This document shows, piece after piece, positions 20,981 to 30,001 of a DNA stretch of 64,000 bases. How positions within the stretch are numbered: position 1 is the first letter of the stretch; each line of letters starts with the position of its first letter. The notes below the pieces were generated by a model that made no database searches, was not told the DNA's origin, and saw nothing but the letters and a program-made list of their open reading frames with translations. Source of the stretch: Halostreptopolyspora alba. GTDB taxonomy: Bacteria > Actinomycetota > Actinomycetes > Streptosporangiales > Streptosporangiaceae. The DNA is taken from the NCBI GenBank assembly GCA_003725585.1, contig RJMB01000010.1, forward strand, positions 107,234-171,233, given 5' to 3'. The position numbers and the translations under genes are program-made.

Positions 20981-21253
20981 GGCGCGCGTGCCCCGGGCAC
21001 ACGGCGTGGGCTAGCCTGCGGGGCACGGGCGTGTTGGTGACCTCCGGCCACCGCCGTGGGATCCGTCTCCGGGGACCGGCGCTTCGGGGGCCTCGGGCCG
21101 GGCGTCGCGGGTCCCGGTCTCGTGGGAACCACGGGTCCCACCTGCCCCCTGACCGACTCGTGCCCCCATCGTTACACTCGATCCCTAGCCTTCCTCGAGA
21201 ATCGCCGTGTGCCGGCCGGGGCCGCCCTCCAGGTACGTCGAAAGTGGATTCCC

Positions 21254-21649
21254 GTGGTCTACATCTACCCCCTCCTTCCCATCGTGTGCGGGCTTCTCGT
21301 CCTTGGCTACCTGGGCCGACACGCCGCGCGCTCCGTGTTCATCGCCCGCTTCGGCGCCAGCACCGAGGGACGGATCATCGGGTATCAGGAGACCAGTACG
21401 GCGGCCCGGATGATCGTGCGCTTCGAGACCCACGACGGCGAGGAGGTCCACGCCAAGCACGACAACACCGCGTGGACCGCGTCGCGCTACGGCGACATCG
21501 TCACCGTCAGCTACAACCCGGACCGCCCCGAGGAGGCGCGGATCGTCCGCACCCGGTGGCAGAGCCACTGGGTGGAGTGGATGTTCGCTGGGCTGGGGGC
21601 GTCGCTCATCGTGATCGGCTGCTGCCTGGCCTATCTGAGCTGGTGGTGA
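21254..21649 (+). CDS. DUF3592-like small membrane protein
   Basis: 131 residues: an N-terminal hydrophobic segment (VYIYPLLPIVCGLLVLGYLG), a soluble beta-rich middle (EGRIIGYQETSTAARMIVRF then VTVSYNPDRPEEARI, typical of DUF3592), and a C-terminal membrane segment (MFAGLGASLIVIGCCLAYLS). The function of DUF3592 proteins is unknown. GTG at 21254 places the start directly before the first membrane helix. The frame is open to 21056, but the extra N-terminus is not family-like. Confidence 0.7.
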   Translation: MVYIYPLLPIVCGLLVLGYLGRHAARSVFIARFGASTEGRIIGYQETSTAARMIVRFETHDGEEVHAKHDNTAWTASRYGDIVTVSYNPDRPEEARIVRTRWQSHWVEWMFAGLGASLIVIGCCLAYLSWW

Positions 21650-22147
21650 GCGGCCTCCGCACCCCCGCGCGGGCGTCCGGCTCCGTCCGGCGGTCGCCAC
21701 GCTCGGCCCAGTCGCGCACGGCTGTGCCGCGACCGTCGGTGACGCTCGGTCTTTCGGGTCGCTCCACCTGGCACCCTAACCCACTGTTACCAACGGTAAC
21801 TTTTTGATAATTCTTAGCGCCGCACCCTTTTCGTAGTAAGTGAGTATCGCGGCACCATTTGCCATGGGCTGCACCAGTTCATGGCATATTCCGGGGCACA
21901 CCCGGCCGCACCACGGCCGTGCCAGCGCCGCGAGGACAGGCCACGAACCTCGACGTAGCGGATACGATCCAAACCATTCCTCCTTGTTGATGGAGGTATG
22001 CGATACCTTCAGCGCGAGCCGGTCGCCCCGCGAGTTCCCCCCGACCGTCGCTCCCTCATCCTCGGATGACCCCAGCCCCGGTAACAGGACCGTGTGCGCG
22101 TGTGACGCGCTTCGGGCCCGAGGGCCGTATCGGGCTTAAGGAGAGCA
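21650..22147. other. Intergenic region upstream of the conservon operon
   Basis: 498 bp without a convincing gene. It is relatively A+T-rich (26 G+C of 60 at 21781-21840) and holds an intrinsic-terminator-like hairpin with T-run at 21786-21805 and a small dyad GGTAT-GCG-ATACC (about 21996-22008). It is the expected promoter region for the four-gene conservon, whose first gene has AAGGAGAG just before its GTG. Confidence 0.5.
21786..21805 (+). terminator. Hairpin followed by T-run
   Basis: GTTACC-AAC-GGTAAC, a six-bp perfect stem with a three-base loop, immediately followed by TTTTT. It lies 136 bp after the DUF3592 gene. This is a classical rho-independent layout, rare in such G+C-rich DNA. 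Alternatively the dyad is an operator for the operon starting at 22148. Confidence 0.55.
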
Positions 22148-24634
22148 GTGCAGGAAGCGAAACAACGACGAGTCCGCAGTATCGAATCCCGACTGCGCGG
22201 GATCGTCCTCGCGCCGATAGCGGCCGTCGCCGCGATATGGCTGATGACAAGCGGCTATCTGGCCCATGACGCCTTCACGCAGTACTCCGTCGCCGAGAGC
22301 AACCAGGAGCTGCTGACCCCCACGGCCATCGCCCTGACCGCGGTGATGGACGAACGCTCGGCAACCGCCGCCTACCTGGAACGTCCCGAGGAGTCCCGGG
22401 AGACGCTGGAGGCCGCCCGTACCGAGGCCGACGAGTACATGACCGATGTCCTCGACCGGTTCGATGAGGGGGCGCTCAACGTCCCCCACGATGTCCACGA
22501 CCAGCTCCACGCGCTTGAGCGGGAGTTCGACAAGATCGGCGACGTGCGCGACGAGGTGGACCGGGGTGACCTGTCCCGCTCCGAGATTCTCACCTACTAC
22601 AACGAGCTCTCCGCGGTCGGAGCGGACATCTTCCACGAACAGGCGCACGTCAACTCCACCCAGGACGCCGTCGGCCCCGGGATGAGCACCACCTCCATCT
22701 TCCGCGCCGTCGACACCCTCGCCCGGGCCGACGCCCGGCTCGCCCGCGGCTTCGCCTCAGGCGAGCTCAGCACGGCCGACCAGGCCGAGTTCACACGTCT
22801 GATGGGCTCGTACCGCACGACGCTCGGCTCGCTGGACGAGGCCATGGGGCCCGCCCCGCAGCGCACCCTGCGCGACCTGCTGGACGGCTCCGACTGGGCC
22901 ACCCTGACCGAGTTCGGGGACACGATCGCCGAACGCACGGTCACCACGACCATCGACCCCACCACCGGGGAACGGTCCGAGGACCTGTCGCTCCCCGTGA
23001 GCGAGGACGAGTGGCGCGCCGCCTACACCCCGGTCAAGGAGACCCTCACCGAGGTCGGCGAGGAACAGGCCCGGTGGTACACCGACATCCAACAGCAGCA
23101 CGCGAACCAGGCCCTCGCGCTCGCCGTGGGCGGCTCCCTCGGTATCGCGGCGCTCGGTGCCGGCGTGCTCGTGTTCGCCACCCGTTCCGCCCGGGCGCTG
23201 GTCGGCAGGTTGCACCGGCTGCGTGACGAGGCCCAGGACCTCACCGAACGCGGCCTGCCCGAGGCTCTCGAGAAGGGGCGCGAGACCCCGGAGGGCTCCG
23301 TGCGCACCGAAGCGTTGCGGGTCTCCGGCGAGGACGACGCCGACGAGATCGGCCAGGTGGCCCGTTCGTTCAACTCGGCCCACCGCACCGCTGTCAACGC
23401 CGCCATCCAACAGACCGAGATGCGCCAGGGCATCAACCGGGTGTTCCTGAACATCGCCCACCGCAGCCAGACCCTGGTCCACCGGCAGCTCAAGCTGCTC
23501 GACAAGATGGAGCGCGATCAGGAGGACCCGAACCAGCTCGATGAGCTGTTCAAACTGGACCACCTGGCCACCCGATCCCGCCGCAACGCCGAGAACCTGC
23601 TGATCCTCGGCGGCGAGACCCCGGGCCGCACCTGGCACCGCCCGATGCCACTGATCGACGTGCTACGCGGGGCCATCTCGGAGTCGGGCGACTACACCCG
23701 GGTCCAGCGGGAGCACATCGCGCGGGTCTCGCTCAAGGGTCCCGCTGTCGCCGACGTCATCCACCTGGTGGCCGAACTCGTCGACAACGCGACCGCGTTC
23801 TCACCGCCGAGCACCCAGGTGCGGCTGAGCGGCGAAGAGGTGGCCAACGGGGTCGCTGTGGAGATCGAGGACCGCGGGATCGGCATGGCGGACGCGGAGC
23901 TCCGGGCCGCCAACGAGCTGCTCGCCGAGCCACCCGAGTTCGACGTCATGCGGCTCAACGAGCGGACACGGCTGGGGCTGTTCGTCGTCTCACACCTGGC
24001 CCACCGGCACGACATCAGGGTGCGGCTGCGTGGTTCCCCCTACGGGGGGATCCAGGCCATCATCCTGATCCCCAGCGAACTCGTCGTCCCCGACCCCACC
24101 CCCGCCTCGGTGACCGAAGGGTCCACCGAAGGGTCCGGTGCCACCGACCCCGCGGACTCCCGCACTCTCACCGCGGGCGCCGACCTCATCGCGGGCACCC
24201 CGGCCTCCGCCAACGGCCACCACCCCACCGGGGAGAGCCCACCGGACATCGTGACGGGCACATACACGGCATCCGGCCTGCCCAAACGCGACAGGTTCGG
24301 TTCCGGAACGGAGCCGGACCCGCCGATCGGCGAGACCACCAGCCACCCCGAACCACCGTCGGACGACTCCGGTGATCCGCGCCCGGAGCTGCCCAAACGC
24401 ACTCCCCAGGCCAACCTGGCGCCGCAACTCTACGACACGCCTCCAGCCACCCCCGGCGGCGACTCCGCCGAGGCCGCGCCCGTGGACGACGGCTCCGAGG
24501 GGAGCCCGACCGAGACGCCCCAGGAGGAACGCTCGGACCGACTACGCCGGAACATGACGGCCTTCCAGCACGGAACGCAACGCGGGCGCCGTGAAGGGCG
24601 AGCCCGCACCACCGAGACCGAGAAGGATTCGTGA
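22148..24634 (+). CDS. Conservon sensor histidine kinase with nitrate/nitrite-sensing (NIT) domain
   Basis: 828-residue membrane kinase, first gene of a CvnABCD-type operon. One membrane segment lies at about 17-37 and a second at about 318-340. Between them is an all-helical extracellular NIT domain with the typical MDERSATAAYLE motif (residues 67-78). A HAMP-like linker follows, then a degenerate dimerisation helix (LNIAHRSQTLVHRQL) and an HATPase domain with VAELVDNATAFSPP and EDRGIGM. The last 200 residues are Pro/Glu/Thr-rich and probably disordered. Such kinases signal through the adjacent roadblock/DUF742/GTPase proteins. GTG at 22148 follows AAGGAGAG. Confidence 0.92.
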   Translation: MQEAKQRRVRSIESRLRGIVLAPIAAVAAIWLMTSGYLAHDAFTQYSVAESNQELLTPTAIALTAVMDERSATAAYLERPEESRETLEAARTEADEYMTDVLDRFDEGALNVPHDVHDQLHALEREFDKIGDVRDEVDRGDLSRSEILTYYNELSAVGADIFHEQAHVNSTQDAVGPGMSTTSIFRAVDTLARADARLARGFASGELSTADQAEFTRLMGSYRTTLGSLDEAMGPAPQRTLRDLLDGSDWATLTEFGDTIAERTVTTTIDPTTGERSEDLSLPVSEDEWRAAYTPVKETLTEVGEEQARWYTDIQQQHANQALALAVGGSLGIAALGAGVLVFATRSARALVGRLHRLRDEAQDLTERGLPEALEKGRETPEGSVRTEALRVSGEDDADEIGQVARSFNSAHRTAVNAAIQQTEMRQGINRVFLNIAHRSQTLVHRQLKLLDKMERDQEDPNQLDELFKLDHLATRSRRNAENLLILGGETPGRTWHRPMPLIDVLRGAISESGDYTRVQREHIARVSLKGPAVADVIHLVAELVDNATAFSPPSTQVRLSGEEVANGVAVEIEDRGIGMADAELRAANELLAEPPEFDVMRLNERTRLGLFVVSHLAHRHDIRVRLRGSPYGGIQAIILIPSELVVPDPTPASVTEGSTEGSGATDPADSRTLTAGADLIAGTPASANGHHPTGESPPDIVTGTYTASGLPKRDRFGSGTEPDPPIGETTSHPEPPSDDSGDPRPELPKRTPQANLAPQLYDTPPATPGGDSAEAAPVDDGSEGSPTETPQEERSDRLRRNMTAFQHGTQRGRREGRARTTETEKDS

Positions 24635-25065
24635 CCGTGACGACGAACCACGCCACAAAGGACCTGGACTGGTTGCTGGACGAGCTGGTGGAACGAGCCG
24701 TCGGCGCCAGGTGCGCGATCCTGCTCTCCGCCGACGGCCTGCTCCTGGGCCGTTCCCAGGAGCTCGGCAAGGAGGACGCCGAACACCTGTCCGCGGTGGC
24801 CTCCGCGTTCCAGAGCCTGGCCCGGGGCACCGGTCGTCAGTTCAACGGGGGCAGGGTGCTGCAGACCGTCGTCGAGATGGAACGTGCCTACCTGTTCGTC
24901 ACCAGCGCGGGGTCCGGCGCCTGCCTCTCCCTGGTGGCCGAGGAGACATCCGACGTCGGCCTCGTCGCCTACGAGATGAACGTCATGGTCGAGCAGGTCG
25001 GCAAGTTCCTCGACGCGGCGCCACGGCCGGACAGCGAGGCTCCGGACGGCCAGTCGGCCCAGTGA
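24631..25065 (+). CDS. Roadblock/LC7 domain protein (conservon CvnB type)
   Basis: 144-residue cytoplasmic protein of the roadblock/LC7 fold, starting at the typical region LDWLLDELVERAVGARCAILLSADGLLLG. In conservons this protein interacts with the sensor kinase and acts as a GTPase-activating or scaffold partner of the MglA-like GTPase. The GTG start overlaps the kinase stop by four bases (GTGA), indicating translational coupling; a second in-frame GTG lies two codons on. Confidence 0.92.
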   Translation: MTVTTNHATKDLDWLLDELVERAVGARCAILLSADGLLLGRSQELGKEDAEHLSAVASAFQSLARGTGRQFNGGRVLQTVVEMERAYLFVTSAGSGACLSLVAEETSDVGLVAYEMNVMVEQVGKFLDAAPRPDSEAPDGQSAQ

Positions 25066-25078
25066 GCGGGAGGTGCCC

Positions 25079-25441
25079 ATGGCCGACAGAGACGAGCCCG
25101 ACGCGGACGAGCCCCTGGTCCGTCCGTACGTCATCGCCCACGGTCGGCAGAATCCCAGCAACGTCGAGCTGGACCTCGTCAGCGTGGTCATCGCCGCCAA
25201 CGCCGAGGTGGACGAGCTCTCCCTGGAGCCGGAACAGGTGCGCATTCTGGATATCTGCCGCGAACCACAGTCCGTGGCGGAGGTGGCCTCGTACCTGGAC
25301 GTCCCCGTCGCGGTGGTCAAGGTCCTGCTCGGCGACCTCATCAGTCGGGGCCATGTACTGGCCCGCGCCCCATACACAGCGGAAAGCCCGGTCAGCCGGG
25401 AGCTACTCCAGGCGGTTCTCAATGGCATCGAACGACTCTGA
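25079..25441 (+). CDS. DUF742 protein (conservon CvnC type)
   Basis: 120-residue protein with the DUF742 hallmark RPYVIAHGR near the N-terminus (residues 15-23) and a C-terminal winged-helix-like region (EPQSVAEVASYLDVPVAVVK, then LISRGHV). It is the third gene of the conservon. Its biochemical role is unclear; it is thought to be a DNA-binding-like or adaptor module. ATG at 25079 has GGGAGG at correct spacing; GTG at 25073 is an alternative. The 3' end overlaps the GTPase gene by 20 bases. Confidence 0.9.
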   Translation: MADRDEPDADEPLVRPYVIAHGRQNPSNVELDLVSVVIAANAEVDELSLEPEQVRILDICREPQSVAEVASYLDVPVAVVKVLLGDLISRGHVLARAPYTAESPVSRELLQAVLNGIERL

Positions 25442-26009
25442 ACACAACGCGGGCCCGATCCCCTCGGCGATCAAGATCCTCATCGCGGGAGGGTTCGGGG
25501 CCGGAAAGACGACGCTGGTGAGCACACTCAGCGAGATCCCTCCCCTGAGCACCGAGGAGCAGATGACCGAGGCCAGCCTCGGCGTCGACGACCTCAAAGG
25601 CGTGGAGGAGAAGACGACCACCACGGTCGCTCTCGACTTCGGCCGCATCACCATCAGCGAGGACATCGTCCTGTACATGTTCGGCACCCCGGGTCAGGAC
25701 CGCTTCTGGTTCCTGTGGGAGGAGCTCGTCATGGGGGCGCTCGGCGCGGTCGTCCTGGCCGACACCCGGCGTTTGGAGACCTGCTTCTCGGCCGTGGACT
25801 TCTTCGAGCGCCACCGCGTGCCCTTCGTCGTCGCGGTGAACTGCTTCGAGGGAGCGCACCGCTACGCGGCCGACGAGGTCCGTGAAGCGCTCGACCTCTC
25901 CCAGCGGACTCCGGTGCTGTTGTGCGACGCTCGCACGCGCGACTCCAGCAAGGACGTGCTGCTGACGCTCATCCGCCACGTGGCCGAGACCACGGCGACA
26001 CCCGCGTGA
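25422..26009 (+). CDS. MglA-like small GTPase (conservon CvnD type)
   Basis: 195-residue Ras-like ATP/GTP-binding protein. G1 is GGFGAGKTT (23-31), the switch region contains EEKTTTTVALDFG (62-74), G3 is GTPGQDRF (88-95) and the G4 equivalent is VNCFEG (139-144), an NKxD variant usual in this family. It is the last gene of the conservon and the presumed output switch of the kinase/roadblock pair. The ATG lies inside the DUF742 gene (20-base overlap). The open frame continues far upstream, but that is out-of-frame sequence of the earlier genes. Confidence 0.92.
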   Translation: MASNDSEHNAGPIPSAIKILIAGGFGAGKTTLVSTLSEIPPLSTEEQMTEASLGVDDLKGVEEKTTTTVALDFGRITISEDIVLYMFGTPGQDRFWFLWEELVMGALGAVVLADTRRLETCFSAVDFFERHRVPFVVAVNCFEGAHRYAADEVREALDLSQRTPVLLCDARTRDSSKDVLLTLIRHVAETTATPA

Positions 26010-26147
26010 CCGCGAACGCGCGCAATCCAGCCGCCGCGGGACCTACCCCCTCTGAGTGACCGCGGCTATCCTCTGGGTGACCGCGACTCGCTGTTCCACA
26101 CCGCGCGTCGCGCCCCGCGCCGAAGCCGCGACCAAGAGAGTGCTCCC

Positions 26148-27104
26148 ATGCGACGGTTTGACTGGTACCGGGAGATCCATCGGCTGGATCCCGACCGCGA
26201 CCGGCTACGGATCACCCAGATCCTCAGCACCCACGAGTTCCCCTGGGACATGGAGCAGGCGCTGGGGCTCGCGTTGTACCGCACCTACGCCGTGCCCAGC
26301 GTCGGCGAGCTGCTCTGGCACACCGGCGAGTTCACGGAGCGCACCCAGCGCCGATACGACGACACCGCCTTGATCCTGAACGACATCATGGAGCACGGGT
26401 TCGAGCCCGGCCGCGGCCGTGACGCGGTGCGCCGGCTGAACCAGATGCACCATTCCTACGACATTCCCAACGACGATTACCTCTACGTGCTGAGCACGTT
26501 CGTGGTGATGCCGCCACGTTGGCTCAACGAATGGGGGTTCGGCTGGCGCCGGATGACCGAGCACGAGATCACGGCGCACACCAACTACTACCGGACCCTG
26601 GGCACGCACATGGCCATCCGGGACATCCCCCAGACCTTCGAGGAGTTCCACGAGCTGTTCGACGACTACGAGCGCGAGTACTTCGGCTACTCCGAGGGTG
26701 GGCGCAGGGTCTCCGACGCCACCCTGGACCACATGGTCAGCTTCTACCCCCGGTGGCAACGTCCGATGATGCGGCGGTTCACCATGGCGCTGCTCGACGA
26801 CCGGCTCACCACCGCCTTCGACTACGACCGGCCGTCGCGCCTCGTGCGGGGCGCGGCCTCGCTCGCCCTACGGGCCCGCGCCACGGTGGTGCGGTTCACG
26901 TCGCCACGCCGGGAACCCCAGTGGGCCCGTAACAGCCCGAACATCCGCAGCTACCCCGACGGCTACCAGCCCGAGCGGATCGGCACCTTCCCCAAGGGCT
27001 GCCCCGTTCCGCACGGGATGCGCACCGTCGAGATCCCGGAGACCGGCGCACGGGTACCCGCCGAGGGTGAGGCCCTCCCACCCGAGAGCCGCGAGACGTC
27101 CTGA
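26148..27104 (+). CDS. MpaB-family oxygenase (DUF2236)
   Basis: 318-residue, mostly helical protein similar to the oxygenase MpaB/DUF2236 family, which includes rubber-cleaving latex-clearing proteins and fungal MpaB. Visible features are RRFDWYREIHRLDPDRD at the N-terminus, an HHSYDIPNDDYLYVLS segment (about 102-117) and HTNYYRTLGTHMAIRD (about 144-159), whose His/Arg residues may bind heme b. The substrate is unknown. It lies 138 bp downstream of the conservon GTPase on the same strand; streptomycete conservons are often followed by a cytochrome P450, so this may be its functional counterpart. Confidence 0.82.
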   Translation: MRRFDWYREIHRLDPDRDRLRITQILSTHEFPWDMEQALGLALYRTYAVPSVGELLWHTGEFTERTQRRYDDTALILNDIMEHGFEPGRGRDAVRRLNQMHHSYDIPNDDYLYVLSTFVVMPPRWLNEWGFGWRRMTEHEITAHTNYYRTLGTHMAIRDIPQTFEEFHELFDDYEREYFGYSEGGRRVSDATLDHMVSFYPRWQRPMMRRFTMALLDDRLTTAFDYDRPSRLVRGAASLALRARATVVRFTSPRREPQWARNSPNIRSYPDGYQPERIGTFPKGCPVPHGMRTVEIPETGARVPAEGEALPPESRETS

Positions 27105-27161
27105 CACGCCCCGGAGGGCTCACCCCGGAGCGTGGGGGCGGCCCGGGCGCGGTCTCCCCGC

Positions 27162-27974
27162 TCACCGGGGAAGGCGGCGCCAGAGCGAGCGAGGCAGCAG
27201 CCGCATACCCGCGAAGACGAATCGGAGCCTACGGGGCACCCAGACGACCTCCGCCCCGGAGCGGAGGCCATCGGCGACCGCGTCTGCCACTTCCGAGGCG
27301 GTCGCCGGGAACGGGGCTGAGGGGACATGGGCCGACATCCGCGTGGGCACGTAGCCGGGGCGCACGACCAGCACCCGGGCACCGCTGCCGTGCAACGCGT
27401 CACCGAGCCCTTGGGCGAACCCGTCGAGGCCGGCCTTGGCGGAGCCGTAGACGTAGTTGGCGCGCCGCACCCGCACCCCCGCCACCGAGGAGACCACGAC
27501 GAAGGTGCCGTGCCCCTGCTCCCTGAGTTGCGCGGCGACGGCGATCCCGGTGGAGACGTGCCCGGTGTAGTTGGCCGTCGCGGCTCCGGCGGCGGCCACC
27601 GGGTCGTGGTCGTAGGTGGTCTGCTCACCCAGCACTCCGAACGCGTCGATGACGACGTCGAGGTCGCCCACGAGCTTCACGGCCGCCGCGACCACATCAG
27701 CGTGCGACTCGGGGGCGGCGGCGTCGAAGTCGACCGGATGCACCTCGGTCGCGCCGGCGGACAGCAACCGGTCGCGCGCGTCGGCGATCGTCCCCGCGCT
27801 CTCAGCGCCCGGTTTCTCCGGGAGTGACTCCAGCATCGACACAGCGGCCTCGCGTGCCGCGAGCACGACCCTGCGCGCCCCGCTACGCACCAGACGCTCG
27901 ACGATGGCCAGCCCGATCTCGCTCCGCCCGCCAAGGAGGAGGACGGAGTCCACCGCGCCCACCGCGTTCCGCAT
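27162..27974 (-). CDS. dprE2: DprE2-like SDR oxidoreductase (polyprenylphospho-keto-ribose reductase)
   Basis: 270-residue short-chain dehydrogenase with an N-terminal nucleotide-binding loop (LLLGGRSEIGLAI, about 11-23), the Asp-containing VHPVDFDA, and an active-site Ser/YGSAK set (SSVAGVRVRRANYVYGSAK, with Tyr and Lys). The pattern and length match DprE2, which reduces the 2-keto intermediate made by DprE1 to decaprenyl-phosphoryl-arabinose using NAD(P)H. A dprE1-like gene lies at 40.1-41.4 kb, so the pair is split by about 12 kb. ATG at 27974 has GGGAGAAGG upstream; the in-frame extension to 28055 is not needed. Its 3' end is inside a hairpin (27155-27171) that may terminate the opposite gene. 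Confidence 0.82.
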   Translation of the reverse strand: MRNAVGAVDSVLLLGGRSEIGLAIVERLVRSGARRVVLAAREAAVSMLESLPEKPGAESAGTIADARDRLLSAGATEVHPVDFDAAAPESHADVVAAAVKLVGDLDVVIDAFGVLGEQTTYDHDPVAAAGAATANYTGHVSTGIAVAAQLREQGHGTFVVVSSVAGVRVRRANYVYGSAKAGLDGFAQGLGDALHGSGARVLVVRPGYVPTRMSAHVPSAPFPATASEVADAVADGLRSGAEVVWVPRRLRFVFAGMRLLPRSLWRRLPR

Positions 27975-28188
27975 TCGCCTTCTCCCGCTCTCGATGTCGG
28001 TGCCGCCGGAGCACCGGTGACGGCCTTGTGAGGCGAGCCTGCCAAAGGGCGGCACGCGGGGGAAGACCGCCCGGATGTTCCGACCGTCGGACCGAAGGGG
28101 GCGGCCGCCCCGCTCCGGGACGGCCCCACCGCTCCACCGGCCTCAAATTCGGTTGCGTGAACCCGGTGGTGATCCTGACAGTGGTTCC

Positions 28189-28959
28189 ATGCTGAGTGAG
28201 GAGCAGGTGGCGAGGTTCGTCCGCGAAGGCTTCGTGACACTGAGGAGAGCTGTTCCAGCGCCGCTCGCGGAGCGGTGCCGAGACGAACTCTGGGAGGCGG
28301 TCCGTGCGACGGCCGGTTGTGAACGTGATGATCCCGCGACGTGGTCCGCGCCGGTGGTACGGCTGGGTCAGCTGGCCACGGAATCGGCCCGTGCGGCGGC
28401 GAACCAACCGGTACTGCACGAGGCGTTCGACCAGCTCGTCGGCAACGGGCGTTGGCTGCCACGGGAGGCGCTGGGGACGTGGCCGGTCCGCTTCCCGAGC
28501 GAGGAGGAACCGGGAGACGACGGCTGGCACCTGGAGGCGGGTTTCGCCGGGGAGGGGGGCGAGAACCGGGTGAGCCTGCGCTCCCGGGGACGGGCACTGC
28601 TGATGCTTTTCCTGTTCTCCGAGATCGGCCCCGACGACGCCCCCACCCGTGTTCGTGTCGGTTCCCATCTCGATGTTCCGCCACTCCTGGCCGACGCTGG
28701 CGAGGAGGGGCGCGAGTGGTTCGAACTCTGCGGCGACGCGGTACCGGCCTCGACGGGCCGTCCGGAGGAGCTGGCCACCGGCTCGCCGGGCGACGTGCTG
28801 CTGTGCCACCCCTTCCTCGTGCACGCGGCCCAGCCGCACCACGGCACGGTTCCCCGGTTCATGGCCCAACCGCCGCTTGAGCCCACCGGCGAGCTCGATC
28901 TCTCCGGGGCCGATCCAACCCCGGTCGAGCAGGCGGTGCTCACCGGGCTGTCCGAGTAA
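28189..28959 (+). CDS. Phytanoyl-CoA dioxygenase-like Fe(II)/2-oxoglutarate oxygenase
   Basis: 256 residues beginning LSEEQVARFVREGFVTLRRAVP, a typical PhyH opening. A candidate metal-binding pair lies in DDGWHLEAGF (His-x-Glu instead of the common His-x-Asp), with a distal His in LLCHPFLVHAAQPHHG and a candidate 2-oxoglutarate-binding Arg in PRFMAQPP. These are consistent with a nonheme iron hydroxylase of unknown substrate. ATG at 28189 is preferred; the open frame upstream to 28075 reads basic, non-family residues. It is divergent from the DprE2-like gene. Confidence 0.82.
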   Translation: MLSEEQVARFVREGFVTLRRAVPAPLAERCRDELWEAVRATAGCERDDPATWSAPVVRLGQLATESARAAANQPVLHEAFDQLVGNGRWLPREALGTWPVRFPSEEEPGDDGWHLEAGFAGEGGENRVSLRSRGRALLMLFLFSEIGPDDAPTRVRVGSHLDVPPLLADAGEEGREWFELCGDAVPASTGRPEELATGSPGDVLLCHPFLVHAAQPHHGTVPRFMAQPPLEPTGELDLSGADPTPVEQAVLTGLSE

Positions 28960-29035
28960 CCCCCGAGCGGCCAGTGGGCCACGGCGGAGGGTCCGGCACA
29001 CTCCGCTCATCCGCCATCCCCGGCCGGGGGGCCTC

Positions 29036-29614
29036 TCAGCGCGGACAGCGCGGCAGCCCGTAGCGGAGCCTCACCGTTCCCAGGATGACGTGCCCGCTCA
29101 CTCTCAGGTGCACGGCCCCGATGGTGGACGCGGCCGCGACCCGGGAGCTGATGGCTCCGTCGCGGGTGGTCAGCGCCTCGACGTTCGCGCTCGCGCCACG
29201 CGGGAGCGTGATGACCACGGTCCCGATGTCCACGGCCAGCTCGATGTCGACCACCGGGTGGGCGATCCTGGCCGATGTGAGGTTCAACCGGACGGTCCCC
29301 GAGTCCGAGGTGATCCGCAACCGCCTGGGCACACCCCAGACGCCGCTGCGTTTCACCGTGCCGCTCCCGGTGCTCAACTCGATGGTCTCGCCGCGGTCGT
29401 CCGGCCCGTCCTCGGAAGGCGGAAGGTCGCCCAGCAGTACGTCCAGCTCGTCGTCGAAGGTGGCCACGCAGACCGCGGAGAGGCGCTCGTGGAACTCCAC
29501 CATGGTGAGTCGCCCCTCCGCGAAAGCGCGGTTCAGTCGCGTCACCGCGACCTCGCGCTTGGCTTCGGACACCCGCCGGCGCGGGACGGGGCACTCGGGG
29601 GGAGTCGACCGCAT
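29036..29614 (-). CDS. DUF1707 and LiaF-like domain protein
   Basis: 192 residues. The N-terminal DUF1707 module (about 14-68) is clear from VSEAKREVAVTRLNRAFAEGRLTMVEFHERL and ELDVLLGDLP. The C-terminal half (about 78-185) is a repetitive beta-structure with alternating Gly/Val/Ile, like the cell-wall-active-antibiotics-response LiaF C-terminal domain. There is no membrane segment. The function of such proteins in actinomycetes is not established. It is convergent with the PhyH-like gene. Confidence 0.82.
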   Translation of the reverse strand: MRSTPPECPVPRRRVSEAKREVAVTRLNRAFAEGRLTMVEFHERLSAVCVATFDDELDVLLGDLPPSEDGPDDRGETIELSTGSGTVKRSGVWGVPRRLRITSDSGTVRLNLTSARIAHPVVDIELAVDIGTVVITLPRGASANVEALTTRDGAISSRVAAASTIGAVHLRVSGHVILGTVRLRYGLPRCPR

Positions 29615-30001
29615 GACGGGATCTTACCCACAGGTAGTACCGCGCCCCACCCCCGAACGCCGCCGGGGAACCGGAGACGTCGTACGGGGAGCACTGCGGA
29701 ACAGCCGGACCAGGCTGTGCACGGTGGAGGGTGCGTGTGGCGTCCTTTGCCGAGTACCGGAGGGGTGGGAACTGTTCCAACGGATGAGCCGACCCCACCG
29801 GCCCGCCCCGGGGTGGCCCCCTCCGGGCGGGTTCGGCCTCACGCTGATGGGCTCCCACGTCGACCCCGGGTCCGGGCCCGCGCTGCTCGCCATCCTGGCC
29901 GGCGTGGAGTGGGCGACCGGACGGGGCGGGGACGCCACGGCCGCGCCGGTCGGGACGCGCTCCGTGCCGACACCCGTGGGCCTCCGGCGCGCTCCCGCCG
30001 G
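29615..30001. other. Intergenic region between DUF1707 gene and sortase gene
   Basis: 387 bp. A plus-strand frame from about 29784 (MSRPHRPAPGWPPPGGFG) runs through and into the sortase region with no family match, and a minus-strand frame of 104 codons also has none. I call no gene. It probably contains the DUF1707 promoter and the sortase terminator. Confidence 0.45.
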
